Notes: generated by a model from the letters alone, not told the origin. Positions 11,879 to 23,586 are shown, numbered from the stretch's first letter. The stretch is DNA of 64,000 nt from Atherinomorus stipes (GCA_023101725.1 JALJCO010003425.1:409501-473500), one strand, 5' to 3'. Program-made: numbers and translations.

Positions 11879-12178
11879 TGCGTTCAGCTTTTATGCTCCT
11901 CATTTCTGGAAAAAACTCCCAGAAAGTCCAGATCAGCTGAAACAGTTTATTGAAATCCAAGTTGAAGACCCACCTGTTCTCAGCTGCATTTACGTAGATG
12001 TTATTCTAAAGTTAAAACCGTACATCTCTATATTCTCTCTTTTTAATCTTAAATGTTTTTAATTTTGAATCATGCTTCTAATTTTTTTCCCCATTTGCTT
12101 ATAATGTTTTATGTAAAGCACTTTGAATTGTCCTGTACATGAAATGTGCTACACAAATAAACTTGCCTTGCCTAGAAC
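11879..12178 (+). mobile_element. L2/CR1-group LINE 3' end (ORF2 C-terminus and 3' UTR)
   Basis: In frame with the final minisatellite unit, the sequence reads RTRHGSAAFSFYAPHFWKKL then PES, the conserved C-terminal end of L2-group ORF2 (the A-P-x-x-W-x-x-L-P motif). It is followed by an AT-rich 3' UTR ending with GCACTTTGAATTG...GAAATGTGCTACACAAATAAACTTGCCTTGCC, a typical fish LINE tail. Everything 5' of this point has been replaced by the tandem array. Confidence 0.85.
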
Positions 12179-12542
12179 ATCGTACTTCCGCAATGCATGT
12201 CCATGGGAATTCAGGACACTACAGAAGCCGCAGCAGACGAGATCGTGTCTTTCTTTCTTTCTTCCTGTCTTTGTTTTAAATCAACATCAACCCCTCTTGT
12301 GTTTGTCCGAAGCTCGTTCGCTCTTTGCACAATGTAAGTAAGTAAGTAAGTAGTAAGTTTTATTTCTATAGCGCCTTTCACAGACAAGGGGACGTCACAA
12401 GGTGCTGCACAGAGGGAACAATTAAAATACAAGAAAAAAAAAAAATACAGCAAATATAAAATACAAAAAACAATACAAGCAACGAGAAAATTTGAATAAA
12501 AATCAGCATGGAGGTCACAAAACAGCCTTTTCGCTACTGAAG

Positions 12543-14765
12543 TTAGAACGCTTGGAGAAACAGGTAGGTTTTCAGTTTGCTCTTAAAGACATCAATGGAG
12601 TCCAACAAACGTAGAGACAACGGAAGATCGTTCCAGAGCTTCGGTGCAACGGCCTGGAAGGAACGATCCCCTCGTGTCTTGAAGCGAGTACGAGGGACCA
12701 TGAGCAGATGCTGGTCCAGTGACCTTAGCCTCCGAGAGGGAGCATAGGGGCATAAAAGGTCCCTGATGTAAGATGGAGCCTGACCCTGCAGAGCTCTGAA
12801 AGTCAGTGCCAAAATTTTAAAGCGAAAGCGAAAAGAAACCGGAAGCCAGTGGAGCGACTTTAAAACTGGAGTAATATGAGCCCTCCTGTTGGTACGAGAC
12901 AACAGTCTCGCTGCAGAGTTTTGCACCTGCTGCAGACGAGATAGGTCCTTTTTGTTTAGACAAGAAAATAAACTGTTGCAATAGTCTAAACGGGACGAAA
13001 CAAAAGCGTGAATAATCAACTCGAGGTCATCTTTTGAGACAACCGTTCTCAGTTTGGAGATGTTCCTTAACTGGAAGAAACAGTTCCTTGTAAGCTGCTT
13101 AGAGTGGTGTTCTAGTGACATATCTTTATCAAAGAAAACACCAAGATTTCTGAGGCTTGATTTGGATGAAGCACTCAGATCACCCAAATAGTGGTTGATA
13201 CCAGGAATGGCATCATCAGGGCCAAACACCAGCACCTCTGTTTTATCTGAGTTTAACTGCAGGGAGTTTGCAGCGAGCCATTGTTTGATTTGCACAAGAC
13301 AGCTCATTAAGGAGTTCAATTTGTGAATCTCCGAGACCTTAAATGAGCAGTACAGCTGGATATCATCTGCAAATAGATGGTATGAAACATCAACAAACTC
13401 CCTGATTATGTTTCCTAGGGGAAGGACATACAAAAGGAACAGAATTGGGCCCAAAACAGAACCCTGAGGTACTCCACACAGCAATTCTGCAGAATCAGAC
13501 ACAAACTCATTTACTGAAACACTAAAACTCCTACCAGACAAAAAGGAAGCAAACCAGGACAGAACAGGTCCTGACATTCCAATCAATTCATGCAGTCTTG
13601 TTAACAAGATTTCATGATCGACAGTGTCAAATGCCGAAGAGAGATCCAACAAGACTAAAACAGTGCATTTCTCACAGTCTGCGGACATCATAATGTCACT
13701 AGAGACTTTGAGGAGGGCGGTTTCCGTAGAATGATGTTTGCGGAAACCAGACTGAAAGGGGTCAAAAATATTGTTTGTCTCTAGAAAGGAATTCAGTTGT
13801 TCAGAGACCACTTTCTCTAAGAGTTTGGACAGAAATGGAAGCTTAGATATCGGCCTGAAACTATTTGGATCAGTAGCATCCAAACTAGATTTTTTGAGAA
13901 GTGGTTCCACAAAAGCATGTTTGAATGAGCTGGGAAAAGCACCAGATGACAGTGAGGTGTTAACCAGCTTGGTAACCCAGGGGCCAATGACATCAAACAC
14001 TTTCAGAAAGAGTTTACAAGGAAGAGCATCAGAGGGACAAAAGGAGGGCTTCATTCTGGTCACCAAAGCTGAGATATCAGCTTGGGTTACCAGATTAAAA
14101 GAGGACCACTCATAAGGTGCAGGTTCAGCAATGGTAACAGGGTTACAGAGTGAGAGCAGGGGGAGTTTAGCCTTAATATTCTGAATTTTGCTGATGAAAA
14201 ACTTTAAGAATGCATCGCTATCAACTTTGCAAGAAACAGGTGTAGGAGGAGCAACAGGACACACAATAGAACCAATGGTGTCAAACAGAATCTGGGGTTT
14301 CTTCTTGTTTAAGATGATCAGCTGACGAAAGTAGTCAGATCTAGCATTTTTTATCATTTCATTTAAGGAAGACATAAGTTCCCTAAGATGCAATCTGTGA
14401 ACTTCAAGTTTGGAAGACTTCCACAGACGCTCTGCTTTCCTACAAAGCCGCTTCATGTCCTTAATTTGTTCATTAATCCAGGGACATGGGGTCTTTTTTT
14501 CCACCAGATTAGATTTAACAGGAGCAACCTGATCCAAAATTGATTTACAATGACTGTTAAATCTACAGGTGAGGCTGTCCACATCATGACATTCCACAGA
14601 CAAATCAGAGTTAAACAAAGCAGAGAACTGAGTTACTGTATTCTCAGTAATGATGCGCCGCTTTGACTTAGTCTGACAGGGCACAGGTTTGGGGGCAAAA
14701 AGCAGATCAAATAGGACACAACAATGATCACTAATGTGGACATCTTTAACACAGAGGTTAGCCAC
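12543..14765 (-). CDS. L2-group LINE ORF2: reverse transcriptase, 740 codons
   Basis: This is the reverse transcriptase of the element above, open for 740 codons. Blocks in order: linker; FRPISKLPFLSKLLEKVV; DPFQSGFRKHHSTETALLKV; VLLDLSSAFDTVDHEILL (motif A); GVPQGSVLGPILFLLYVLPL (motif B); HLFADDIQLYC (motif C, Asp-Asp); LQLNSDKTEVLVFG; LRNLGVFFD; then the C-terminal domain with SRLDYCNSLF, LQQVQNSAARLL, ITPVLKSLHWLPV and VAPKLWNDLPLSLRLLDSID. All catalytic residues are present. The methionine at 14765 is only where the open frame begins; the natural protein started upstream with the endonuclease and was cut off by a frameshift at 14781-14788. It carries one unexpanded copy of the segment that became minisatellites elsewhere in the window. 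Confidence 0.93.
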   Translation of the reverse strand: MANLCVKDVHISDHCCVLFDLLFAPKPVPCQTKSKRRIITENTVTQFSALFNSDLSVECHDVDSLTCRFNSHCKSILDQVAPVKSNLVEKKTPCPWINEQIKDMKRLCRKAERLWKSSKLEVHRLHLRELMSSLNEMIKNARSDYFRQLIILNKKKPQILFDTIGSIVCPVAPPTPVSCKVDSDAFLKFFISKIQNIKAKLPLLSLCNPVTIAEPAPYEWSSFNLVTQADISALVTRMKPSFCPSDALPCKLFLKVFDVIGPWVTKLVNTSLSSGAFPSSFKHAFVEPLLKKSSLDATDPNSFRPISKLPFLSKLLEKVVSEQLNSFLETNNIFDPFQSGFRKHHSTETALLKVSSDIMMSADCEKCTVLVLLDLSSAFDTVDHEILLTRLHELIGMSGPVLSWFASFLSGRSFSVSVNEFVSDSAELLCGVPQGSVLGPILFLLYVLPLGNIIREFVDVSYHLFADDIQLYCSFKVSEIHKLNSLMSCLVQIKQWLAANSLQLNSDKTEVLVFGPDDAIPGINHYLGDLSASSKSSLRNLGVFFDKDMSLEHHSKQLTRNCFFQLRNISKLRTVVSKDDLELIIHAFVSSRLDYCNSLFSCLNKKDLSRLQQVQNSAARLLSRTNRRAHITPVLKSLHWLPVSFRFRFKILALTFRALQGQAPSYIRDLLCPYAPSRRLRSLDQHLLMVPRTRFKTRGDRSFQAVAPKLWNDLPLSLRLLDSIDVFKSKLKTYLFLQAF

Positions 14766-14766
14766 A

Positions 14767-15104
14767 TTAATACCAAGCGAAAAAAACTAAGTCAAGAGTG
14801 TGGCCCTTTTGGTGGGTGGGGCCAGAAACATGCTGCTTGAAATTAAAAGTTTCAGTCAGAGTTAAAAGTTCCCTAGCTGCACAAGAATTGCCGTCATCGA
14901 CATGAATATTTAGATCACCAACTATTAAAACATTTTCCAACTTAATTATTGAGGATAAAAAATCACTTAAGTCCTTTAAAAAGATAGCAGCATGGCCAGG
15001 TGGACGATAAATCAACACACAGTGAAATGAGTCTGAAGAACCAATCTTGAACATCTGTGATTCAAAGGAAGAAAAAGTTTGATGTAAAAATGTGAAAAGT
15101 GAAT
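14767..15104 (-). pseudogene. L2-group LINE endonuclease, C-terminal remnant
   Basis: The reading has CVLIYRPPGHAAIFLKDLSD, then VLIVGDLNIHVDD (the GDLNIH motif) and GHTLDLVF, blocks of the L2 endonuclease. It should continue as LVFSLGI...ISDHC into the 740-codon frame. A run of seven A (plus strand near 14781) has one base too many and shifts the frame. The N-terminal half of the endonuclease is missing because the copy is 5' truncated at about 15104. Confidence 0.85.
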
Positions 15105-15389
15105 TTCTTCTTCTATGCTTGCATTATCGGCAGAGTAGTCGCTGAACGCCCAGGCTTCCGAAGTGTTGTGAACTCTCATGGATGTCCTTTGCAGCAGCTA
15201 CATGTTCTACTGTTTAGTCTATAAAATATAGTAAATGATGGTTTCCAGTGAATTCTGGACGCTACCCACTCAGGACACTTGGATTACATTGGACGAGCAG
15301 TATGGAGGAATATTGACACGTTTTTGTGGACTTTTATGGACCTTTTTGGTTCGGACGCAGGAGAACTCCATTCTCTCTCGGTCCAACAC

Positions 15390-17095
15390 AGAGATGCTAA
15401 TGCTGATATTCTTACAAGCCGTATTGACTACTGTGATGGTTTTCTGGTCTTCCTAAACAGAACATCTCAGGTTTACAAGTCTTGCAAAATTCAGCAGCAC
15501 GTAACCTGACAAAGACCAAGAGGCGGGCCCATATAACAGCAGTCGTCTTACAATCGTTGCATTGGCTCCTTGTATGTTTTTGGATTAATTTCAAGGTCCT
15601 TTTAATGATTTTTAAAAGTCTTAATGGTCTTGGCCCTTCGTATCTCAGAACTGCATTAAGCCGATGAGCCCTCGCGGTCCCTGCTGTCCTACGGCAGCGG
15701 GCTTTTAGTCATTCCCAAAGCCAGGACCGACGGCGAGGCATGGTTCCCGGTACGGCCCTCGCGGTCCCTGCGGTCCTCCGGCATCAGACTTTTAGTCATT
15801 GCCAAAGCCAGGACACACGGCGAGGCGTGGTTCCAGGTACGGCCCTCGTGGTCCCTGTGCTCCACGGCAGTAGGATTTTAGTCATTCCCAAAGCCAGGAC
15901 ACACGGCGAGGCGTGGTTCCAGGTACGGCCCTCGTGGTCCCTGTGCTCCACGGCAGTAGGATTTTAGTCATTCCCAAAGCCAGGACACACGGCGAGGCGT
16001 GGTTCCAGGTACGGCCCTCGTGGTCCCTGTGCTCCACGGAGTGGATTTAGTATTGCCAAAGCCAGGACACACGGCGAGGCGTGGTTCCAGGTACGGCCCT
16101 CGTGGTCCCTGTGCTCCACGGCAGTAGGATTTTAGTCATTGCCAAAGCCAGGACACACGGCGAGGCGTGGTTCCAGGTACGGCCCTCGCGGTCCCTGCGG
16201 TCCTCCGGCATCAGACTTTTAGTCATTGCCAAAGCCAGGACACACGGCGAGTCTTGGTTCCAGGTACGGTCCTCGTGGTCCCCACGGTCCTCCGGCAGCG
16301 GGCTTTTAGTCATTCCCAAAGCCAGGACACACGGCGAGTCTTGGTTCCAGGTACGGTCCTCGTGGTCCCTGCGGTCCTCCGGCAGCGGGCTTTTCGTCAT
16401 TCCCAAAGCCAGGACACACGGCGAGGCGTGGTTCCAGGTATGGTCTTCGCCTGTGGAACAGTCTGCCAGAGGATCTCAGGGGCGCAAAGAACATTTACGT
16501 TTTTAAGAGCAGTTTCAGGACCCACCTCTTTAGTTTGGCTTTTAACTGACTTTTACTGTTTAAGTTGGAAAATCTAATATTTTGTATATATTCGCTGGTT
16601 GTCTTTAAATTGCCTTTTTGTTACTGTTTGGAGATTTTAGATGTTTCTATTCAACGTTTTAATGTATTTTATGTTAGTTCAATGCCTTATATTACTTTTA
16701 TTGTTCCTGGTCCTTAGGTCCCTCCAGTGCTTCCTTAGTGGGGGCCGTCTGTATCCGGCGTGGCGGTGGCGGACTGGATGCGGTCTCGCTGGTGCCTTGG
16801 TGGGGGTTGGTGTCCCATCAACGCCTTCCCTGGGCACCTGGGCCACTGCGGTTTTGGCTGCTGTGCCCCTCCGGTGCAGATGGCTCCTCTGATGGGGTTC
16901 CCTCACTTTTTCTTTGTGTACTCAGCCTCAGGTAAATCAGTTTACTTGAATTGGGGGAGTTTTTTCCTTTGTCTTCTTTTTGCTGTATTATATATGCTGT
17001 AACATTTCGGGTCTTTTGAAGGGCAGCTGACGGGTATGTTTTTAAAACGTAACTTGCTGAAAAAGCACTTCATAAATAAAGATTGATTGATATGA
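15390..17095 (+). mobile_element. L2/CR1-group LINE fragment with internal tandem expansion
   Basis: A plus-strand ORF2 C-terminal domain begins near 15400 (LTSRIDYCDGFLVFL), passes QNSAARNLTKTKRRAHITAV, LQSLHWLLV and LNGLGPSYLRTALSR at about 15661, then enters a 9-unit tandem array. It leaves the array with a decayed LWNSLPEDL-type motif (GLRLWNSLPEDLRGAKNI in one frame, about 16442-16495) and SSFRTHLFSLAFN, followed by a 3' UTR ending ATAAATAAAGATTGATTGATA at about 17093. Reverse transcriptase catalytic motifs are absent, so the copy is 5' truncated. Sequence at 15235-15390 may belong to it but I cannot assign it. Confidence 0.82.
15666..16445. repeat. 83-88-bp tandem array inside a LINE ORF, about 9 copies
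   Basis: The unit runs from GGTACGGCCCTCGCGGTCC through GGCTTTTAGTCATTCCC to GAGGCGTGGTTCCA. The 87-bp form is 29 codons and reads LRSSGSGLLVIPKARTHGE with short flanks. This is the normal LINE ORF2 sequence just before the LWN-LP motif, so the unit is an in-frame piece of the LINE itself. Some units are 84-86 bp and break the frame. One unit near 16037-16062 has several scattered single-base losses. Confidence 0.93.
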
Positions 17096-18090
17096 AAGTA
17101 GTGGAAAACAAAAACCTGTCCAATCTTCGGCTGCATTTGAGATGTTTAAAAGTGCTCCATGGTCTTGATCAGCATGAGGATGAGGAGAAGACGAAGGACC
17201 ATCATTCTGTGGGTGTACTATTCCTTTAAGTCTACTTCTGATCCTTGGAAGGGGAAGGAGTTGCATTTCCACGATCACACTCATCACTGAAAAATGAATT
17301 CCTGATATTTTACTAACATCAGTGGTTGTTGCTCAGGCTGATTAGATCCAGAAACCCACTCAGGTTATTGATCAGTGATTAATGAGACAGTTTTTCATGT
17401 GGTGCTGTCAGAAATCAATTCAACAACTAAATTGAACTGTTTCATACTTTTGTTGAATTCATTGTTGAGTGTTTGTGTTGCCTCACACAGACGGAAGAGA
17501 GGAAAATGTTTGTCCTCCGAGGAGCCGGAGCAGCTTATCTTGGTCGCTGTAGCTTCACTGCCAGCGTCCAAGCTGTTTATGTGGCAGTGGTCGGTCTGCC
17601 AGCTGCTCCTGATGAATGCATGAGCTGCCGTACACTACGAGGACAGTCATTATGGTTATTAGGGATTCTGTGTTTTCCATTGTGTTTTTGTTCTTTGTCC
17701 CATACAGCTGCTGGTCCAGTCTGAACACAGAGGCTGGGTGAGCTGGAATATCCATGATCCTCAGCTCCTGCTATTATCCACCCAGAGTGGTTATAGTCTC
17801 TGATGTGCTTCTTTTCTTCCTAATTACTGCAGCACATCATCCTCTTTTGTTTGGGATTATCAAACTAGAAAAACAGCTGGTCAGCATAGGAAAGCCAGGA
17901 ACAAGTGTCCTGAGGGGCCTGTTGAGTTCTCTACATCTTTCCAAGGTGTGAAACACACACGAGCCTGAAAATATTTAAGAAACTAGTTTGAGAAGCATCA
18001 ACATGTAAATTTTGAGAGTAAAGCTGAAACTTTCCATTAACATGGAAACCCAGCAGACAGAAGTCAAGGGAAAAAGGGGATGCTACACAC
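17096..18090. other. No gene recognised
   Basis: Single-copy-looking sequence. Short open frames exist on both strands (for example 17473-17724 plus and 17042-17287 minus), but none has a recognisable domain or a convincing start and splice context. Confidence 0.5.
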
Positions 18091-21000
18091 TGGTAAACAT
18101 CACCCTGGAACTACTTTTTACAGACGTGTTACTACACGATGGTAAACATCACCCTGGAACTACTTTTTTACAGACGTGTTACTACACGATGGTAAACATC
18201 ACCCTGGAACTACTTTTTACAGACGTGTTACTACATGATGGTAAACATCACCCTGGAACTACTTTTTACAGACGTGTTACTACACGATGGTAAACTTCAC
18301 CCTGGAACTACTTTCTACAGACGTGTTACTACATGATGGTAAACATCACCCTGGAACTACTTTTTACAGATGTGTTACTACACGATGGTAAACATCACCC
18401 TGGAACTACTTTCTACAGACGTGTTACAACACGATGGTAAACATCACCCTGGAACTACTTTTTACAGACGTGTTACTACACGATGGTAAACTTCACCCTG
18501 GAACTACTTTTTACAGACGTGTTACTACACGATGGTAAACTTCACCCTGGAACTACTTTCTACAGACGTGTTACTACATGATGGTAAACATCACCCTGGA
18601 ACTACTTTCTACAGACGTGTTACTACACGATGGTAAACATCACCCTGGAACTACTTTCTACAGACGTGTTACTACATGATGGTAAACATCACCCTGGAAC
18701 TACTTTTTACAGATGTGTTACTACACGATGGTAAACGTCACCCTGGAACTACTTTCTACAGACGTGTTACTACACGATGGTAAACTTCACCCTGGAACTA
18801 CTTTTTACAGACGTGTTACTACACGATGGTAAACTTCACCCTGGAACTACTTTTTACAGACGTGTTACTACACGATGGTAAACTTCACCCTGGAACTACT
18901 TTCTACAGACGTGTTACTACACGATGGTGAACATCACCCTGGAACTTCTTTCTACAGACGTGTTACTACACAATGGTAAACGTCACCCTGGAACTACTTT
19001 CTACAGACGTGTTACTACACGATGTTAAACATCACCCTGGAACTACTTTTTACAGACGTGTTACTACACGATGGTAAACATCACCCTGGAACTACTTTTT
19101 ACAGACGTGTTACTACACGATGGTAAACATCACCCTGGAACTACTTTTTACAGACGTGTTACTACACGATGGTAAACATCACCCTGGAACTACTTTTTAC
19201 AGACGTGTTACTACACGATGGTAAACATCACCCTGGAACTACTTTTTACAGACGTGTTACTACACGATGGTAAACATCACCCTGGAACTACTTTCTACAG
19301 ACGTGTTACTACACGATGGTAAACTTCACCCTGGAACTACTTTCTACAGACGTGTTACTACACGATGGTAAACATCACCCTGGAACTACTTTTTTACAGG
19401 GGTGTTACTACACGATGTTAAACATCACCCTGGAACTACTTTTTACAGACGTGTTACTACACGATGGTAAACATCACCCTGGAACTACTTTTTACAGACG
19501 TGTTACTACACGATGGTAAACATCACCCTGGAACTACTTTCTACAGACGTGTTACTACACGATGGTAAACGTCACCCTGGAACTACTTTCTACAGACGTG
19601 TTACTACACGATGGTAAACATCACCCTGGAACTACTTTCTACAGACGTGTTACTACACAATGGTAAACGTCACCCTGGAACTACTTTCTACAGACGTGTT
19701 ACTACACGATGTTAAACATCACCCTGGAACTACTTTTTACAGACGTGTTACTACACGATGGTAAACATCACCCTGGAACTTCTTTTAACAGACGTGTTTC
19801 TACACGCTGGTAAACATCACCCTGGAACTACTTTTTTACAGACGTGTTACTACACGATGGTAAACATCACCCTGGAACTTCTTTTAACAGACGTGTTACT
19901 ACACGATGGTAAACATCACCCTGGAACTACTTTCTACAGACGTGTTACTACACGATGGTAAACGTCACCCTGGAACTACTTTCTACAGACGTGTTACTAC
20001 ACGATGTTAAACATCACCCTGGAACTACTTTTTACAGACGTGTTACTACACGATGGTAAACATCACCCTGGAACTTCTTTTAACAGACGTGTTACTACAC
20101 GATGGTAAACATTACCCTGGAACTACTTTCTACAGACGTGTTACTACACGATGGTAAACATCACCCTGGAACTACTTTTTACAGGCGTGTTACTACACGA
20201 TGTTAAACATCACCCTGGAACTACTTTTTACAGACGTGTTACTACACGATGGTAAACATCACCCTGGAACTACTTTTAACAGACGTGTTACTACACGATG
20301 GTAAACATCACCCTGGAACTACTTTTAACAGACGTGTTACTACACGATGGTAAACATCACCCTGGAACTACTTTTTACAGACGTGTTACTACACGATGGT
20401 AAACTTCACCCTGGAACTACTTTCTACAGACGTGTTACTACACGATGGTAAACTTCACCCTGGAACTACTTTCTACAGATGTGTTACTACACGATGGTAA
20501 ACATCACCCTGGAACTACTTTTTACAGACGTGTTACAACACGATGGTAAACATCACCCTGGAACTTCTTTTAACAGACGTGTTTCTACACGCTGGTAAAC
20601 ATCACCCTGGAACTACTTTTTACAGACGTGTTACTACACGATGGTAAACATCACCCTGGAACTTCTTTTAACAGACGTGTTACTACACGATGGTAAACAT
20701 CACCCTGGAACTACTTTCTACAGACGTGTTACTACACGATGGTAAACGTCACCCTGGAACTACTTTCTACAGACGTGTTACTACACGATGGTAAACATCA
20801 CCCTGGAACTACTTTTTACAGACGTGTTACTACACGATGGTAAACATCACCCTGGAACTTCTTTTCTACAGACGTGTTACTACACGATGGTAAACATTAC
20901 CCTGGAACTACTTTCTACAGACGTGTTACTACACGATGGTAAACATCACCCTGGAACTACTTTTTACAGACGTGTTACTACACGATGGTAAACATCACCC

Positions 21001-21728
21001 TGGAACTTCTTTTAACAGACGTGTTACTACACGATGGTAAACATTACCCTGGAACTACTTTCTACAGACGTGTTTCTACACGATGGTAAACATCACCCTG
21101 GAACTTCTTTTAACAGACGTGTTTCTACACGATGGTAAACATCACCCTGGAACTTCTTTTAACAGACGTGTTACTACACGATGGTAAACATCACCCTGGA
21201 ACTACTTTCTACAGACGTGTTACTACACGATGGTAAACTTCACCCTGGAACTTCTTTCTACAGACGTATTACTACACGATGGTAAACATCACCCTGGAAC
21301 TACTTTCTACAGACGTGTTACTACACGATGGTAAACTTCACCCTGGAACTACTTTCTACAGACATGTTACTAAACGATGGTAAACATCACCCTGGAACTA
21401 CTTTTAACAGACGTGTTTTTACACGATGGTAAACATCACCCTGGAACTTACCCTGGAACTTTTTTACAGACGTGTTACTACACGATGGTAAACATCACCC
21501 TGGAACTACTTTTTACAGACGTGTTACTACACAATGGTAAACATCACCCTGGAACTACTTTTTACAGGCGTTTTACTACACGATGGCAAACATCACCCTG
21601 GAACTACTTTCTACAGATGTGTTACTACACGATGGTAACCGTCACCCTGGAACTACTTCTTACAGACGTGTTGGTACACGGCGGTAAATGTCACCCTGGA
21701 ACTTCTTGTTACAGATTTGTTACTACAC
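18091..21728. repeat. 49-bp minisatellite, about 74 copies
   Basis: The unit is GGTAAACATCACCCTGGAAC, TACTTTTTACAGACGTGTTA, CTACACGAT. Copies differ mainly at a few sites (ACATC/ACTTC/ACGTC; TACTTTTT/TACTTTCT/TTCTTTTA), and the same variant combinations recur in blocks, as expected from repeated unequal exchange or block duplication. The array ends sharply at the solo LTR. No link to a mobile element was found for the unit. Confidence 0.96.
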
Positions 21729-22206
21729 TGATATGTAATAGCTTTATGTTAATGCCTTTATGCACATTTTAATGCTGTTATATTGATAATTGTCTTACAT
21801 AACTTGTTTTGATTCTGCTCTAACACAACATTTTTGCACCAAGCCTGAGAGTCAGTAGGAAGGGATGCTTTCTCACTGGGTCTGGTCAGTCTAGTGATAA
21901 CGCAGCCCGACCTGATAAAACAGTGTGCAACTTGCAGTCGAGTCAGAGTCTGCTGAAGGATCTGATCAATCGCCCAGCCAGCTGATACTTTTGTCTTTCT
22001 CGAACTTTTGGGCTCTTCGGTTCTGTGCTAAGGTAAGCAATAAAAATGTGTTAGCTACTGTTTGAAATGAATTGTTGATTTGTATGTGATTCAGTGCGGG
22101 GGATAAAATTGCACAGTATTCTAGCACAATCACTGTTTTTGAGTCTTCATTGTGTCCGTGCCGATCTCTCACGATCCTGCACTAAAGTAAAATCTGAATT
22201 AAAACA
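21729..22206 (+). mobile_element. Solo LTR (478 bp) inside the 49-bp array
   Basis: The insert begins TGATATG and ends TTAAAACA, so it has the TG...CA ends of an LTR. It is flanked by TACAC at 21724-21728 and 22207-22211, a 5-bp target duplication that lies inside the array unit (ACTACACGATGG). A polyadenylation signal AATAAA is at 22039-22044. There is no internal coding region, so the rest was lost by LTR-LTR recombination. It could come from a Gypsy or endogenous-retrovirus-type element; the family cannot be told from the LTR alone. Confidence 0.85.
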
Positions 22207-22905
22207 TACACGATGGTAAACATCACCCTGAAACTACTACTTACAGACGCGTTGCTACACAATGGTGAACATCACACTTGAAAACCTTTTTTACAGACAT
22301 GTTGTTACACGATGGTAAACATCACCCTGGTACTACTTTTTACTGACGTGTTACTACACGATGGTAAACATCACCCTGGTACGACTTTTTACTGACGTGT
22401 TACTACACGATGGTAAACATCACCCTGGACGACTTTTTACATACGAGATGCTACAGTACAGTCAACATCACGATGGAACTACTTTTGCAGACTTGATACT
22501 ACACAATGGTAAACATCACCCTGGAAGTACTTTGCACAAATGTGATACTTCACGATTGTTAACCTCACCCTGGAACTACTTTTTATGTAATGCTGCACGA
22601 AAGTCAACATTGCGCTGGAATTACTTTTTGAGACGTGATACTACACAATGGTAAACATCACCCTGGAACTACTTTGTACAAACGTCATAACATTGGTGGT
22701 TAACATTGCTGTGCAACTGCTTTTTAAAGATGTGATAATACACGATGGCTTACATTGCTGTGGAACTATTTTTTACAGACTTGATACTACACAGTTATAA
22801 ACATAACCCTGAAACTACTTTTTAAAGATGTGACACCACACGACGGTTAACTTTGCCGTGGAACTACTTTTTAAAGATGTGATAATACACGACGGTTGCG
22901 CTTTA
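22207..22905. repeat. Diverged continuation of the 49-bp minisatellite
   Basis: Units remain recognisable (ACACGATGGTAAACATCACCCT...) but are increasingly diverged, with spacing of about 45-60 bp, until the pattern is lost near 22900. This contrasts with the homogeneous array left of the LTR. Confidence 0.85.
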
Positions 22906-23261
22906 TGAGAACTAAAGCTGCATTAATTGTGTCTTTTTATTTCCCCTTTTTGCCATCATCATGTTTTAACTTGGATTTTAGCGTCTGGACCGGATCACAG
23001 TCATCTGACAACCAAAGCCTCTGAAGCCAAACTTCCAGACACGCGAACAATCATTCATATTGGGGCATTTCCAACACGCTTGTATCGTGTCTTTTGCGTG
23101 ATCATTCTTTGCAAACCGTGGTTCAGCCCCTTGAGCAAAATTCCAGATTGCGTGAGCAAATCACGACACACAAATTTGGATCCGGCCCCTACAAATAAGG
23201 TCCAGGTTGAAAAATGATAAAGTTCTCCTTCAAGCCCCATGCTTGGTTGCGGACGTTGTTA
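22906..23261. other. No gene recognised
   Basis: Sequence between two arrays. A 96-codon open frame (22927-23217 plus) has no recognisable domain. Confidence 0.45.
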
Positions 23262-23586
23262 GAATCAGGTAGTTCTAGCTGTTACCAGGTATTACTAGCT
23301 GTTACCAGGTATTACTAGCTGTTACCAGGTAGTACTAGCCGTTACCAGGTATTACTAGCTGTTACCAGGTATTACTTGCCGTTACCAGGTAGTACTAGCC
23401 ATTACCAGGTATAACTAGCTGTTACCAGGTAGTACTAGCCGTTACCAGGTATTACTAGCCGTTACCAGGTGTTACCAGCTGTTATCCAGTTGTTACCAGG
23501 TATTACTAGTCGTGACCAGGTAGTACCAACCGGTACCCGGTAGTACTAGCTGTCACCAGGTGTTATTAGCTGTTTCCAGGTATTAC
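23262..23586. repeat. 20-bp minisatellite, first block
   Basis: The unit is TACCAGGTATTACTAGCTGT with G/T and CC/CT variants. The block is interrupted at an ATTAC by the Gypsy element; the same ATTAC resumes at 26900. Confidence 0.95.

Larger units (their letters stand above)
12331..15104 (-). mobile_element. L2-group LINE, 5' truncated, minus strand
   Basis: The element is read right to left: endonuclease remnant (15104-14767), reverse transcriptase and C-terminal domain (14765-12543), 3' UTR (12542-12331). The 3' end is AGCGCTATAGAAATAAAACTTACTACTTACTTACTTAC, a short simple repeat in place of poly(A), as in L2/CR1 elements. The 5' end is lost inside the endonuclease, which is usual for this group. 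One single-base frameshift separates the two coding parts. It is the best preserved LINE in the window. Confidence 0.93.

Noticed and set aside
13771..14115. 114-codon plus-strand frame
   Set aside because: Antisense shadow of the L2-group reverse transcriptase ORF.
16047..16577. Open frames of 119-141 codons on both strands across the 87-bp array
   Set aside because: The plus-strand frames are amplified LINE ORF2 segments and the minus-strand frames are their shadows. None is an independent gene.
18012..21772. Short open frames with repeated HHPGTTF/MVNITLELL peptides
   Set aside because: Translations of the 49-bp minisatellite; 49 is not a multiple of three and the frames stop regularly.
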